A stretch of 64,000 nucleotides of DNA from Oegoconia quadripuncta (lineage: Eukaryota > Arthropoda > Insecta > Lepidoptera > Autostichidae). The number at the start of each line of letters is the position of its first letter. The stretch's first letter is position 1. A program made the position numbers and the translations under genes. The DNA lies in the NCBI GenBank assembly GCA_949316235.1, contig OX438748.1, positions 3,847,001 to 3,911,000 of the forward strand. The letters run 5' to 3'. The notes beneath the pieces were generated by a model. It was not told where the DNA came from and did no database searches. It was given only the letters and a program-made list of their open reading frames with translations. Shown here one piece after another: positions 1 through 11,947 of this stretch.

Positions 1-224
1 GGGGACTGACTATCTTATCTCTGACAACCGGAACACAACAATGCTATTAACATTGCTGCTTGGCAGCAGATTTAGATAAGATGGTGGTAGCTAGCCAGGC
101 GGACATTTAAAATGCCCTACCACCAACCAAACCGAGTACTTAAACATGTACCCCGCTGGGGATCGAACCCGCGACCTCCGAATCGTAAACCCAATGTTGT
201 TTTCATTGAGCCACGGAGGCGGTT
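1..224 (-). mobile_element. SINE-A copy, cut by window edge
   Basis: tRNA-derived SINE in reverse orientation. Its head, at the right end, carries a B-box-like GGTTCGATCCC motif and an A-box-like GTGGCTCAATG motif, read on the minus strand. The same unit of about 330 bp recurs more than ten times here. The 3' tail lies outside the window. Confidence 0.85.
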
Positions 225-1171
225 AGAATGATGATGATGTTATAAATATATTTATTAGAAGATATACTTGTTATTATTGGCTATCACTGGAACTAACTCA
301 ATATATTTTAGGTCCCCAAAAAGCTAACAAAACTTGACTTCTTTTCACGACAAGTTGCACGCGCAATGTCCACAGCCCAAAATTGGATAATAAATTTCGC
401 CCCCAGCATCTGTTTTATATAAAGCTAAAAGGGTACGAAAAAAACAAAGTTATTAGAGATAATCCAAAAGGAAAAGACAATTTGTAGTGGCGGTTCATTT
501 GTACTGTCGCTTTCGTAAATGTGACGAAATAACCTCAAATATGACGATTTTCTTTTAAGAATCTTTAGGTCTATAATCTGAAATGTGAACCACTCTAAAT
601 TGAACTCATAACAGCGCCACCTATGGAGCGTAAATTTACTAAAAAGCCAACCAAATACACTTAACTAACCTTAAAATGTAACTTTAATTATGAGACACAA
701 ATTCTACACCGTTGTCTTTTAAAATTACATGTTATTTGCTACTTACTATACCGATGTACTTCTCGTAATATTTAAATTATGACCCAAAAAGATAATTATA
801 TTCATTCTTTTGATCATTTCCGGCGATCATAGCAGAGATGTTAGGGAATGAAAGCCAGGAGAATTACAGGTTAATTGTGTTTTTACATCAAATTAGGATC
901 GTGTATTCCGTTGTTAATTTTACTTTTCAAAGAGCGGGAACATTGTTAGGATTTATAATAATGATCATTAATCTCATGTTGTTATGATTTTATCCAATGT
1001 TCCTGTTCTCATTAAAAAAATTCAATGTGAAATGCGTTTGTTTCGTTTCACGTAATTAATTACAAATTTCGGAGATATTATGTATCCTAATATCCTTGTT
1101 GTCGCCAGAGGCTTTTCTTAAAGAAAATTATAGGGAGATTTGACGACCCTACGAGGTGCGATGGTCGATAT
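225..1171. other. AT-rich sequence, no gene seen
   Basis: No open frame of note, no recognisable repeat boundary and no RNA gene was found in this stretch. It may be decayed repeat or plain intergenic DNA. Confidence 0.5.
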
Positions 1172-1400
1172 GAAACTTTTTTTTTTATGCACGACGGGTT
1201 CCTACTTATCCTCAATCACACCTGATGTTAAGTGAAGTTGGTCCTGGTCGTTATGTTAATTGCTATTGTTTTGTACTATGTAATATAAAATGTAATATTA
1301 TTTTAAAGATGGAAACCAATTGAAAAGATGTGTTGTTGCGGAGTTTCTTGTCGCTTCTTCTCCCTAACCATAACACCTTGTGAAGCGTGTAGTTTAAAAA
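1172..1400. mobile_element. SINE-A tail (-) abutting LINE-G tail (+)
   Basis: Positions 1172 to about 1239 hold the 3' tail of SINE-A in reverse, with its T-run. From about 1240 to 1400 the sequence matches the 3' untranslated tail of the LINE-G family seen near 39760-39910 (plus) and 42700-42860 (minus). The two fragments are directly joined. Confidence 0.7.
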
Positions 1401-1927
1401 AAAAATAACATAACTACTGTTCTGGAGTGGTCCCGTCGCATCGTACTGTTCCAGGGAGAAAGAGACAGTACTACTTTAATGGTTTCAGTTTAGTTTAGTT
1501 GGTGTACATCCGAATCGACACCAATATTAGTTAAATGTAACTAAAATTTAAACAATATTTATTAATCAATTTGCTAACAAATGTTATATAAAAAATACCT
1601 AAACATTTTATATTATGATGATGTATTTTGATTTTTTTAACACGCTTTTATTAGCTCACCTGTGACTAACAAATTTATTTTTTTCTTTCAATATGTGGAT
1701 GATTAATGGAGCAAGAAATCACAGCTAGCTACAAGAAAAAAGGACGAACTATCCTAACCGTTTCCGATAAACGTGGAAATTGCAATTAAGCCGATAGTCC
1801 ATGAGTTAAATTGCACTTACTGCCCGCGCCCACAGTGTAGACTAAAGCCGTGTCCCCACTAGGGAACATTTCTCGAGCGACGAGTCCGAGTCCCGGATAT
1901 ATCGGACGACGTTGCCAGACTTCGCCA
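1401..1927. other. No gene seen
   Basis: AT-rich sequence. The last 140 bases before MITE-1 are more GC-rich and unclassified. A short minus-strand open frame here has no recognisable domain. Confidence 0.4.
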
Positions 1928-2483
1928 GTAGCCCAGAGAAAATAAGATTTGACCTCGGAAAAACGAATAACCACGATTGTCTTGAAACATTTAATAAAGT
2001 GTCGTAAATGTAATAACAATTACTAAAAATTAAGCATTTGTAAGAAACGCAAGTACCTACAAAGTAACTAAATAAGCTAAAGTTGAAAAATGTGTTTCTT
2101 AAAAAAAAATATGTTCAATTGATGGGTATTTCTTTAAATTCAAAACATTTAAGAAATTAGCGTTACAACATATTAGTTCTCATTTATTCAGCTCGACGAC
2201 ATTTTCAGCACGCCTAACTATAACATGAGTAGTTTTTTATCCGTCAATAAGTGAACTGTGTTTAACAAAAGTCTACCTAATTAAATATCAGTTTGTATTT
2301 ATTGTTATTAAGATACAAATTAAAAATAAGGTTTTCTAAAAAAATCTAGACTAAGCGCTCGTTTTTTCTAGGCTTAATTACTCGAAATTACATCTCTACG
2401 ATACCTCTTAGATAGCAATTATATAAGTCAGTTCTGAATTATGTCTGGCTAAGCTAATTTTTTACCGTATTTTCCCTGGGCTA
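1928..2483. mobile_element. MITE-1, copy 1
   Basis: A non-autonomous inverted-repeat element of about 556 bp. Its ends read TAGCCCAG(A/G)GAAAAT inward from both sides. A second copy in the opposite orientation lies at 54849-55429 with different flanks, which shows that it moved. No coding capacity is visible. No target duplication could be fixed, so the superfamily is open. Confidence 0.7.
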
Positions 2484-3402
2484 GATATCTGATAAGTTCG
2501 ACTTAACGACGACGTAACGCGATGTCGAACGATGTCTCCAATGACACATCTCGCTTAATAGGGATTTTAGGCAGCTATACTAGCCTAAATGCGTAGTTGA
2601 GGAAATGAATATATTGTATCGTATATATCGTATACATTTACAAAATAGGAAAAAGTATAGAATCGTTTAAGAAAAATAGTGACAGAATATTTACAATATA
2701 TAAAAATAAACTTTCTGTTCATATTAGTAGTTTACACAAAGTCACTAAGACTATAAAAGGTAATGTATACCTTTTTACAAGGCTCCGTAGACATTTGCAA
2801 ATCCTGACTTTAAATAAATTCAAATTAATTAAGAAAGTATGTACAAAACTCTATTAAAATTATTATCTTAAATCTAAAATTATTATATTAAATAGGGGTT
2901 ATTGCATTTATCTGTCCGTTAGTATGTTCAGTGCCAGTGGTCGTCCGACACCAAAATATTCATAAAAGAGGTGTCGGACTTGCTAATCCAAGCGTCAGGT
3001 GACCTCAGACCTTCTTTACAGAGACTAAGCCCGGCGGTGCAGCGGGTCAATGCGGCTAGCGTGCTGGGGACAAAGCCGCAGGTAGGAGTCGAGGCGATAC
3101 ACTTTTTATAGTTATAAAATTATAATAATTTTATTTCATTATTAATACGAAGTTTTTGTTAGATGACTGTTGGTAAATATATTTATAAATATCTTTGTTT
3201 GATACATAGCTTTTTGCAAAACACTATTAAACAATTTCTGGATAAGCAAGCATAGACATAAACCGCTCGGCCATTTAGTCTATATTGTTTTTGTTTTGTC
3301 GACTTACAAATTGCAACTCTAATATTTAAAGCGAGCAACCCTTGACTTTCTCAGTTCTTGTTATAAAATATTTTTGATTTAATACTATCTAAATATTATT
3401 TT
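2484..3402. other. No gene seen; one short hairpin
   Basis: Mostly AT-rich unclassified DNA. At 2943-2979 two 10-bp arms (GTCCGACACC and its complement) flank a 17-nt loop. Nothing else could be supported. Confidence 0.4.
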
Positions 3403-3561
3403 AGACGACGACGTTAGAAACGCTGACTGCTTTACCAAAAGATCGCGGGTTCAAATCCCGCTAGGGGCATATGCTTGTATGGTGAATACGAACATGTGTA
3501 CCTACCCAAGTTATGAATGTTTTTCATTTGTATGTATTTATTTACAAAAAAAATGTATTTG
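3403..3561 (+). mobile_element. SINE-C copy, 3' truncated
   Basis: tRNA-like head with a decayed A box and a B box GGTTCAAATCC, followed by the SINE-C body (GATGAATACGAACATGT-like start) and ending in the A-rich and T-rich middle of the family consensus. Confidence 0.75.
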
Positions 3562-3851
3562 TTTTTAATTACTATTACGGACTTTAATCGCCGCAGGACT
3601 TGCGCACTGTTTGTTATTACACTATGTCATTGGCCTAAAGATTAAATTGCAGTTCCTGGAAGTCTGCAGGCCGGCGCTTTATCCTGGGAGTTCAATTATG
3701 CCCTTTGCGAAGTGGAGTTATTGAATTGTCAATTAACACAACCTAGTCTTGTTAACCCTTCTGAAATACCTATCGGTCACTCTCTGGGTTCCGTAACAAA
3801 AACGCAATCCTTATTATTCGAGACGAAACGCACATATTCGACTGTCCGTTA

Positions 3852-4042
3852 GGATGCCCGCCCGCCCACGGCCGACAATCGGTGACCGATTTTTTGTAGG
3901 AAAAAAATGGAACGTACTGATTGCAATGTTTCAACGCCCACGTCCTACAAAAAATCGGTCATAATATCGGTGATAAAAGTATTGACGAAAAAATCGACCA
4001 ATTATCGGTCCTACAAAAAGTCGGTCGCGGGCGGGCACACTA
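3852..4042. mobile_element. Inverted-repeat element, possible MITE
   Basis: The ends are complementary GC-rich blocks (TGCCCGCCCG on the left, CGGGCGGGCA on the right). Inside, the motif ACCGATTTTTTGTAGGA and its complement recur on both strands. This suits a short fold-back DNA element, but the arms are imperfect and no target duplication is clear. Confidence 0.5.
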
Positions 4043-4463
4043 TGTCCAGTCGCCCCGTGATACCGGTGGACTCAAGCCGAATGATTAGAAAGGCAGTCGA
4101 CTTAAAGTAAAAGTCAAAAATGCTTTATTTTGTAGGTACACAGAGTACACAAATAGTTACATTTACATTTTTAAGCTACTGCTTGTTCAAAAGGCAATTT
4201 TTCCCTGAGAAGACCAAGCAATGAAGTCGAGGGGTTGCTCTTTTAAAAACAGGGTTTTATTTTACAAAAAGGCACAATAATGTTTCATTATTAATTTTGA
4301 AATAGCCTGACTTGCGAACGAGCTGGTTATGTCCAGAGATGAATATAATCCAAATAGTCTGATATTTTATAACATGCTTTCTTATACGTTTCTGTTTTAT
4401 CTTTCAATTTATTGAAAGGAAGATTTTGTATATCAACAGGACCCTTATTGACAAAAACATATA

Positions 4464-4927
4464 TTAGGTCCTTAACTATGAAATTGGCGTTTTGTATGAA
4501 GAATTTCATTAAGACTGTTTAATCCATACAAACATTTTTGATTTTTTTTTGGGAACGGCAAATCGAAATTTAACAAAACTTTGTATGTATTATCGGATAA
4601 CATTAAGTTAAGTATAGGCAGCGTTAATTTTTAAAAGTAACCGCTCTATAAAAGTTTCAGCGAATCTAAGAAATGATCTGGGCTAAATCACATAATAAAA
4701 AAAATTTAACAGAGCTCTTTTCATGTGCTTCCCCATGAAAAGAGCTCTGTTCAATTTTTTTTATTATGTGATTTAGCCCAGAAATTAAAAAATATTTCAC
4801 GTGAAACCTTGAAATAATATCCCATTTTACAAATAAAAAACAAATTTGGATATAGCTTTGAAAATCGCAGGAATTGGTACATATGATTAATAGAAAAAAA
4901 ACTCCAATTTCATAGGTGAAGACCCAA
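4464..4927. mobile_element. MITE-2, copy 1, with TA target duplication
   Basis: A 464-bp element with terminal inverted repeats TTAGGTCC... and ...GACCCAA, flanked by TA on both sides (4462-4463, 4928-4929). It interrupts a LINE-A copy whose sequence resumes on the far side. A TA target duplication suits the Tc1/mariner superfamily. It contains an extra perfect-looking hairpin at 4679-4780 that the second copy (37425-38219) lacks. Confidence 0.8.
4679..4780. repeat. Long hairpin, 47-bp arms
   Basis: Arms 4679-4725 and 4734-4780 are near-perfect reverse complements around an 8-nt loop. In the other MITE-2 copy only one arm's sequence is present, so the hairpin arose by an inverted duplication in this copy. 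Confidence 0.85.
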
Positions 4928-5100
4928 TACATTGCCCTTTGAATGAATTACTGACTTTGCGGAAGCGGCTTATGTGACCTGCAAGTTTATTTTTATTTCT
5001 TCTGTTATGCAAAGTGTTCTTATGTTATATTTAATTTTCAAGAAAGTGGTGATTAGAATGTTATACTCTTTAAACTTAGGCATCACTTAGAATCCGGAGC

Positions 5101-6317
5101 TGGTCTCCGACCCTCGTTTCTTCATAGGACCGCTGGTTTATTTGGACTGCATTTCAATTACAAAACCATTCTCTATCGTATCTTTATCCAGCGTTCAATG
5201 TAATATTAGTATCTTTCGAAAGACGCGCATCACTAGCTCTTATTAAATTTAGCATTAAGCTGGAAACTTTGTGTTCAAAATAATTTCAACAATTATACGT
5301 CGAAAGCTCGACAAACTGAGACATTGACTTAATTGTGTGTACACGCGTAACCGAAATGTTAAAAGCCCCTTAATTCGAGAGCTCCATGTAACCTGAATAA
5401 TCGCACTTGGCAGTGTAATGAATACAAACAAACAAATTCATGAGAATGGATTATTAATGAGATGGAAACTTTATACAAACAAATTTTTATATCCCACTTT
5501 TGTTCTAATGAAAGTAAGAAGTGAAGATACACTTCCTAGCTGAGTGTGTGATCTCTAGCAGGCAGCAGGCTAGTATGCTGGCCCGTATTTTAGAATGTCA
5601 CTCAAGTAGAGATCTCCGCTTAAGGACAGTTAAAGAGGGACAGCTTTATGTAACTTGTATTTCGGCATGTCTTTCCTGAAATATGGGCCTAAAATGACAA
5701 CATTTTGGTAAAGACAGAATTGAAGCAGTAGAGCTACAGTATCTGAAATACGAAGACAACACAACATTCTGCAAGAAGACCGGAAGATTTAGTGAATAGA
5801 TTTAACCAGGTTCACAGTAACCAATGCTCCGCAAAGGGAATTGGATGGAATACTTCCATAAGTGTACCGACAATCCGTCTGTAACTTGAAGACGTCCCAT
5901 CCGCAATACCAAGAAGTGAAGATACAGAAATACATATATAAAAATATTAAACAGAGACACGTCTTTAAATAATGCACAATATAATTATGGCAGTGAAAGT
6001 ATTTGCTGGCTCAGCTAACGCTACAAAAGCTGATTGCGCTGATAAATCCGATAATTCTGCCAGTGCCTGAAGAGGAGAGTGACGTTTAGCTCGAGCCAGA
6101 ACTTCGGAAACTAAGCGTGGAACAATAATTAGTGAGGTATTTTTATATACAATTTTTTACAATAGCGTGCCGGGATACTATCAGTGATGCATGTAGCAAT
6201 ATTTATAGTATTTCAAAGGTAAATTTTGATACGAGTTCTTCCGTGATTCCGAGGGCACGTTAAGCAGGATAAGTAGTTGGCTGCTGAGGACGGTTTGAAA
6301 ATACCGATCAAATCGAA
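5101..6317. other. No gene seen; small TIR pair and 5S-SINE-like tail
   Basis: At 5580-5694 GGCCCGTATTTTAGAA and TGAAATATGGGCC form an imperfect inverted pair, possibly a 115-bp MITE. Around 6235-6312 the sequence resembles the 3' part of the 5S-derived repeat at 22386-22440. The rest is unrecognised. Confidence 0.35.
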
Positions 6318-6700
6318 TCAAATCAAAAATGCTTTATTTTGTAGGTACACAGGGTACACTTAAAATCGTCAGATTTTGCATTTTTAAAGCTACTGCTTGT
6401 TCAAAAGGCAATTTTCCCCTGAGACTCGAGAGGTTGCTCTTTAAAAAAAAAGGTTTTTATATTACAAAATTATTAATTATTATTTTATATTATAACTATT
6501 TCATTATTAATTGTGAAATAGCCTGGTTATGCGAACGGGCTGGTTATGTCCATTGAATGTTTATCATCTAAATAATCTGATATAATATGCTTTCTGAATA
6601 AGTTTCTGTTTTGTTTTAGTATTAGTTTTAGTATCTTTAAATTTATTGAAAGGAAGATTTTGTATATCAACAGGAACCTTATTGAAAAAGCGTCTGACTG
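6318..6700 (-). pseudogene. LINE-A 3' fragment
   Basis: Tail and last ORF2 codons of LINE-A on the minus strand, closely matching 27940-28310. Frame is broken by small indels. Sequence after about 6700 no longer matches the family. Confidence 0.8.
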
Positions 6701-7874
6701 TCAAGTGGCCACCAGATTGACAGAACTTCACCTATCCGGAGTGGACCCGCATAATGAATACCTTTTCTAGTGAGAGGAGGCTGAGAACAGTGCAGTGGAG
6801 ACATAAAGCTGTTGATTTTAACTTTACAGATATATCTTTAACTTCAGAAAGACTCTGGTTCTGCAATTCAAGCACATTAGAAGTTTTAGTCTGAGAACAG
6901 AACGAAATGCTATGTCCAAATAGTCCTTTCTCACCATTGGAATAAAATCATAGGCTCACATTCTAACAATTGCGAGATGTCATAATTGGCCAAGATAGTG
7001 AAAGCGTGCCCGTAGACCTACACCAATACTGAATTCGCGACCTCAGCTTTTTCATAGAAACTGTAGGCTGAGCTTCTTTACAGGTTGGTGCAGAATAACC
7101 TTATTTGATACGACAACCGATCCTATAGACTCCTAGTTGTTGTCGATTTTTAGTGTGTTTGTAAAGACCATATCTCCTTACCTCCGGCTCTTGTATGGGT
7201 ATACCTATCTACATATTTGGATTTATTTTTTGTCCAATATGCAAAATTACTAGTATCAGTTTAATTAGATTTTAAATCTTATTTTCAATCAGTCACAATA
7301 ATTTCTTTTCACTGCAATCCATTTAAGAGATTAAAGTCAGGTGCCAATCGAAGGATTTGCAAGATTTTTGTGGCGCTTGAATTCAATTTAAGATATTTAA
7401 AATAATGAGCTCGTACCTACTTGATTTTTGTCTTCCATAACGAATCCGACTATAAATTGAAACTGAAGCGATTCATCGCTGCCTCTAAGAATATTACTAT
7501 AATCTATCAGTACTATACTGTCATAAAGGTTATAACCAGCCGACAACAATGGAAACATTCACTTTCTACCATCCCGAGGGTTCCTACGCTTAAAATTCAG
7601 ATAGACCACAGAGATAAGGGACTTCGCTAGGTCTATGTTGCGCCCTCCAACCCTGTGGGTATTGTTTAGGGTGAACAAACCCGACGCGAGGCAATCCAAT
7701 TTATTGCGACCATTTCTGGTTTACAAAAACGTCCCCGTCGAGGTTCCGGGCTGAAATATAACGTGGGAAAGTAATTAAGAGCGCTGGTATTTGACAAGGA
7801 ACGAAGAAAATAAATAACTAAAATAATTAAACGAAAATTTTGATCGACGTTTTATGATTACAGTTTTAGCGCAA
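6701..7874. other. No gene seen
   Basis: Short open frames here have no recognisable domain. A moderately GC-rich patch at 7630-7760 is unclassified. Confidence 0.4.
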
Positions 7875-8035
7875 ACAGCTAAGGCATGGAACTACCTTCC
7901 GGCGTCAGTCTTTCTGAAATACCCATTATCTTGGGATCTTCAAGAGTAGGATGAGTAGACATTTATTGACAGCGAGTGCATCTTCGACCACGTCGTCACT
8001 TTCCTACAGGTTGTGGTCAAACGCTTATCCAGTGA
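7875..8035 (+). pseudogene. LINE-R ORF2 C-terminal remnant
   Basis: In one frame it reads QTAKAWNYLPASVF, then a frameshift. This matches the LINE C-termini at 32870-33000 and 49060-49207, where RTAKVWNSLPASVFP is followed by KSRVNRHLLG. It is the extreme C-terminus of a non-LTR retrotransposon reverse transcriptase protein. Confidence 0.65.
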
Positions 8036-8579
8036 ATAATAAAAACTAAGAATAGTAATTTAATGGAAATGAGACGATTATTTATTATTATTAGGCTAGG
8101 CGAGCAGCAGACGCAACAATTAAAAAAACTGTCTTTCACAAAATTTCTCTACAAAGATTTATTTTTATCGATGATAAAGGTGCTTCTATGAATAGTTATT
8201 GTTCGAATTTCGAAAATTCAATGTAGACTGTTTTCGGGGGTATGATGTTTAATAGAAAAACTGAAACGACGCGCTGTCATTAACGTCGTCACGTAACACA
8301 CATTCGCGAAGGCGATAGTGGTAGGATTGCAGCAATAAATTGGATTGTCTCCAGTCGGTCTGTCGTTTGCTCGCATTTCATGTTTTCATTCCGATAAGTT
8401 AGCGTATCCTCGGAAGTGATTGGCTGTTACTAATTTAGTAACATTGCGTGACAGCCGAGGTACGGAACATCTATCGCCGCGGAGGTCGTCAAGAACATTC
8501 AAGGGTTAATGTAGGTATCATACTTTTGTAGTATAAGGTTCCAGAATGCAGTCAATTTTCCTTTAATACATATGATTTT
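8036..8579. other. No gene seen
   Basis: Unclassified sequence with no open frame, RNA gene or clear repeat edge. Confidence 0.4.
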
Positions 8580-8905
8580 TTTTATGTACAACGAATTAGG
8601 ATTTGACCTTAATCACACCTGATGTTAAGTGAAGATGAGGCCGAAGACAGAAGCGTGACCTCATCTTCACTTAACATCAGGTGTGATTGAGGTCAAGTAC
8701 GAACCCGTCGTGCATAAAAAAAAAAAAAAAAAACAACCGGAACACTGCAATACTATTATCATTAGATAAGATGGTGGTAGATAACCAGATAGATATTTAA
8801 AATGCCCCACCACCAACCACACAGACTTCTAAACATGTAACCCGCTGGTGTTCGAACCCGCGACCTCCGGTTCGTAAAACAGCCACGGACAAGGTTAAAA
8901 CGATA
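8580..8905 (-). mobile_element. SINE-A copy with inverted tail duplication
   Basis: The region has a SINE-A tail in reverse (8580-8640), a second tail in forward orientation (8659-8718) and then the SINE-A body and head in reverse (about 8738-8905). The two tails form a hairpin with 37-bp arms (8604-8640, 8659-8695). This is a rearranged copy, not a simple insertion. Confidence 0.75.
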
Positions 8906-9035
8906 CTTCATAAACAAGAAAATACGTGCTATTATAAACTAACTAAACATGAACTTGATATACCGCTCAGCGATATTTAGTCTAATGTTCTATTCTTTGC
9001 TTGTGAGACATCGTCATACTATATTTTGACAAACG

Positions 9036-9265
9036 GACGACCGGCTAGTGTAGTGGATAGTGACCCTGTCAGCGAAACTAACGGTTGCGGGTTCGAATCC
9101 CGCGAGGGGTAAAAGTTTGTGTGATGAATACGAACGTTTATTCCCGAGTCATGGATGTTTAAATAAATCATTTATGTATGTTTATCCGTTATAAAATATC
9201 CATAGCACAAGCTTTGCTTAGTTTGAAACTAGATGATTGGTGTAACAGTCCGAAATATTTATTTA
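9036..9265 (+). mobile_element. SINE-B copy
   Basis: The tRNA-like head contains GTGTAGTGGATAG (A-box region) and GGTTCGAATCC (B box). The AT-rich body follows, ending with the family 3' motif (AGCTTTGCTTAGTTTG, then a GTCCGAAATATTTA-like end). The length is close to full. Confidence 0.85.
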
Positions 9266-9690
9266 CATTTTCGAATTACAATATCATACACGATGGAGTA
9301 AATTACATGTCGTGAATGCACAGACCAAATTGGTCTGTGCCTGAATGTAATGGATCGCTATACATACGAAATCGGATAGCCTAGATATTCCTGATATAAG
9401 GCGTTTGGATGTTCTAAATAGTAAAAGGTTAAATCTCCAGAAATGTACAGAAATCCACATGTGACAGGGGCTGAACCTGTCACAATTGAAACGTGCAAGT
9501 CTATAGACATTCCAAAGAAAAGCGGTCTTAAACGACACAGAGAGAAATCCATTTCGAGTCATGGATGTTTATATAAATATTTATGTTTATCCGTTATCTA
9601 GTATCCATAGTTCTCGTACAAGCTTTGTTTAGTTTGAAACTAGATGAGATGATAGGGGTAAATGTCTGAAATATTTGTTATATTATTAAT
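9266..9690. mobile_element. Repeat-H fragment and SINE-B 3' half
   Basis: From about 9430 to 9550 the sequence resembles the repeat-H family (a CACATGTGACAGGGG-like motif, compare 45855). From about 9555 to 9690 it is the 3' half of SINE-B in plus orientation. Confidence 0.55.
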
Positions 9691-10135
9691 ATTAAATTGA
9701 ACCATCTTTGAGTCACATTCTTGCACATTATTTTCTGGTATAGCTTTTAAAATGTGCCATAATTCTAAATAAAAACATTGGAAAACTGATTGTCTAAGAC
9801 ATTTTGGTCCTGACTTATTTTAAAGTAAAAACTAGATTTTTAAATTTATAAAACGTCCCGCAAACTAACAGTTATGCAAGTAACTAAATAAAAAGCTTTC
9901 AGTTTAATTAGAAAACCAATAAGCAAGTTCCTTTGAAACAACAGTCTTCATTTTCTCGTTGAAAAACTATGGAATGTAAAAATGAAAAGAAATGTTTCAG
10001 AATTTCTGACATTGGTGCAGACTTTGAAAAGCTTTTGCTGCTTTGTTAAAATAAATAGAGTGTACCGTAAAACAAACTATGAATTTTACGATCATTTATT
10101 TATTATCGAAATAAATGAATAAATATCTTTTTGCA
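9691..10135. other. No gene seen
   Basis: AT-rich unclassified sequence. Confidence 0.4.
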
Positions 10136-10323
10136 CATACACAGAGCGCCATCTAGTTCCGCACTAAGCAACTAGGCTTGTATTATAGATACCAGATGGT
10201 TGATAAACTACACAAATACATTTTTTTTAAGAAATACATATATAAATAAAAAAACATCCATAACTCGGGAACACATGTCTGTATTCATCATACAAACAGA
10301 TGTCCCTAGCGGGATTCGATCAA
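10136..10323 (-). mobile_element. SINE-C copy, head truncated
   Basis: Reverse orientation, from the CAGCGCCATCTAG-type 3' end to the decayed B box (GGGATTCGATC) near 10320. The A box is missing. Confidence 0.75.
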
Positions 10324-10494
10324 TTTTGGTATAGCATCAGTTTCTTTAATTTTGTAAAAATTAAAGAATAAAACATTGTTATAGTAACAGGTTCCATTTT
10401 AGTAACGTCCACTTCATGTAACAATCGCCTTGAAATCACGTCAAGCTTCGCAGTTCTAAAAGTACTCTTGACTTGGCCTTTGCTTAATCATGGT

Positions 10495-10768
10495 CCCGTC
10501 CCCGATTTGATCATGGTACGTTCGCCGTGGTCTTCCCCTACCAACACCACCATCCACATTCGCATCGTACCTATATCTCTTTCGTTAGCCTTCTTTCATT
10601 GATCCTCTCCACATTTCCAAACCATCTCAGGATACCTTTTTCATTCTTTGTCACTACGTCTTCTTTCACAGTGCTTAACTCCCTAATTACACTATTCCTG
10701 ATCTTACCTTTCAAAGTCACCCCATTCATACTTCTCAATGATCTCATTTCCACTGCATTAATTCTACT
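10495..10768 (-). pseudogene. LINE ORF2 C-terminal fragment, RTE-like
   Basis: The minus strand reads through residues such as EMRSLRSMNGV, KIRNSVIREL and LRWFGNVERINERRL. These resemble the region after the reverse transcriptase of RTE-type LINEs (family recognition from memory). There is no RT core and no start; the upstream side runs into unrelated AT-rich sequence at about 10770. Confidence 0.65.
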
Positions 10769-10854
10769 GACCGATATATATATAATAAACAGGATACATA
10801 GATGTAAAAAAATTGTAGAAAACATTTTCAAAACATTTAATTTAATATATTGCA

Positions 10855-11152
10855 TTTTCTCTGTTACTATGAAAAACTTAAAATAGCTCTGATTTAGTAG
10901 TTAAAGTTTCGAAAATAATCTCCACTAATTTTTTAGATCTATATACGCGTGTTATGCTTAAAATAAACTTTTATTAGACTCGGTTTCGGAAATCGGAAAA
11001 AAAAGAAAAGAAAAGAAAAATGATCCTGTGGGTTTCTTGCGCCGCTTCTTTTCCCACAGATGATATCCCTTTCCGAAGCGGTGGTAGCTTGTACATACTG
11101 ACTGACCGAAAAATGCTTAAGCCCTATTTCTATTTCCAATAGATTTAAATTG
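10855..11152. repeat. Dispersed repeat X fragment
   Basis: Part of this stretch (TATGAAAAACTTAAAATAG, then TTTAGATCTATATA) is shared with 21420-21560. No coding sequence is seen. The family is unidentified. Confidence 0.45.
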
Positions 11153-11786
11153 ACATTCAACAAATGATGTCATGTATCTTACGTTGAAATAAATGCTTGA
11201 AGTTTGAAGTTAGTTTATTAATTTCGAAAAATTTAAACTTGAACGTTTGTATGGAATATCGTATGAGATAAGCCCTCTTAAAGTCACTTAAAATGAGCAA
11301 GCTCTAAAAACTTAAAATCAAAAACCCGACTAGGTGCGTTAAAAAATATATGTTTACCTCCGAAATATTGGTTAATTTATCACTCACAGGGATTTTAACA
11401 GAAAACCACCGACTTCAAAAAATTTCTTCAATGACCACTACAAAATAAATGACTATTTATGTATTATTAAACATTCAACAAATGATATCATGTATCTTAT
11501 GTTAAAATAAATGCTTGAAGTTTGTTTACTCATTTCGAAAAATTGAGACTTGAACGTTTGTATGGAATATCGTATGAGATAAACCCTCTTAAAGTCAACT
11601 CCTAAAAACGAGCAAGCTCTAAAAACTTAAAATCAATAACCCGACTAGGTACGTTAAAAAATATATGTTTACGTCCGAAATATCGGTTAATTTATGACTC
11701 ACAAGGATTTTAACAGAAAACCACCGACTTCAAAACATTTCGTCAATGACCACTACAAAATAAATAACTACATAGTTATATATTAT
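11153..11786. repeat. Two-copy tandem duplication, about 318-bp unit
   Basis: The unit starting ACATTCAACAAATGAT at 11153 repeats at 11471 and the two copies align along their whole length with scattered substitutions and small indels. Motifs such as GAGCAAGCTCTAAAAACTT and CCACCGACTTCAAAA recur in register. No open frame is conserved. Confidence 0.85.
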
Positions 11787-11947
11787 TAAAAACCGAAAAA
11801 ACCCGACAGCATATTTTGTAAGTTAGATTTTTTTAACATAAAATTTCTCCTATGACACTTCAGGTATCATGACGAATCTAACGACACTATGCACTTCGAA
11901 ATCGGTCAAGCGCTTAGGCTACCGGATGCGCCAAATTAAATATTAAA

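Larger units (their letters stand above)
4109..5100 (-). pseudogene. LINE-A 3' fragment, split by a MITE
   Basis: C-terminal end of a non-LTR retrotransposon ORF2 plus its 3' tail, in two pieces (4109-4463 and 4928-5100) separated by MITE-2. The left piece encodes a degraded version of the family C-terminus (PVDIQNLP...ISDYLDY). The right piece matches the next upstream part of the intact-looking copy at 28175-28996. Both frames are broken. The element was 5' truncated on insertion, as is common for LINEs. Confidence 0.8.

Noticed and set aside
10527..10886. 119-codon plus-strand frame as a membrane protein
   Set aside because: It is the reverse strand of a LINE ORF2 fragment read from 10768 to 10495; the hydrophobicity is incidental.
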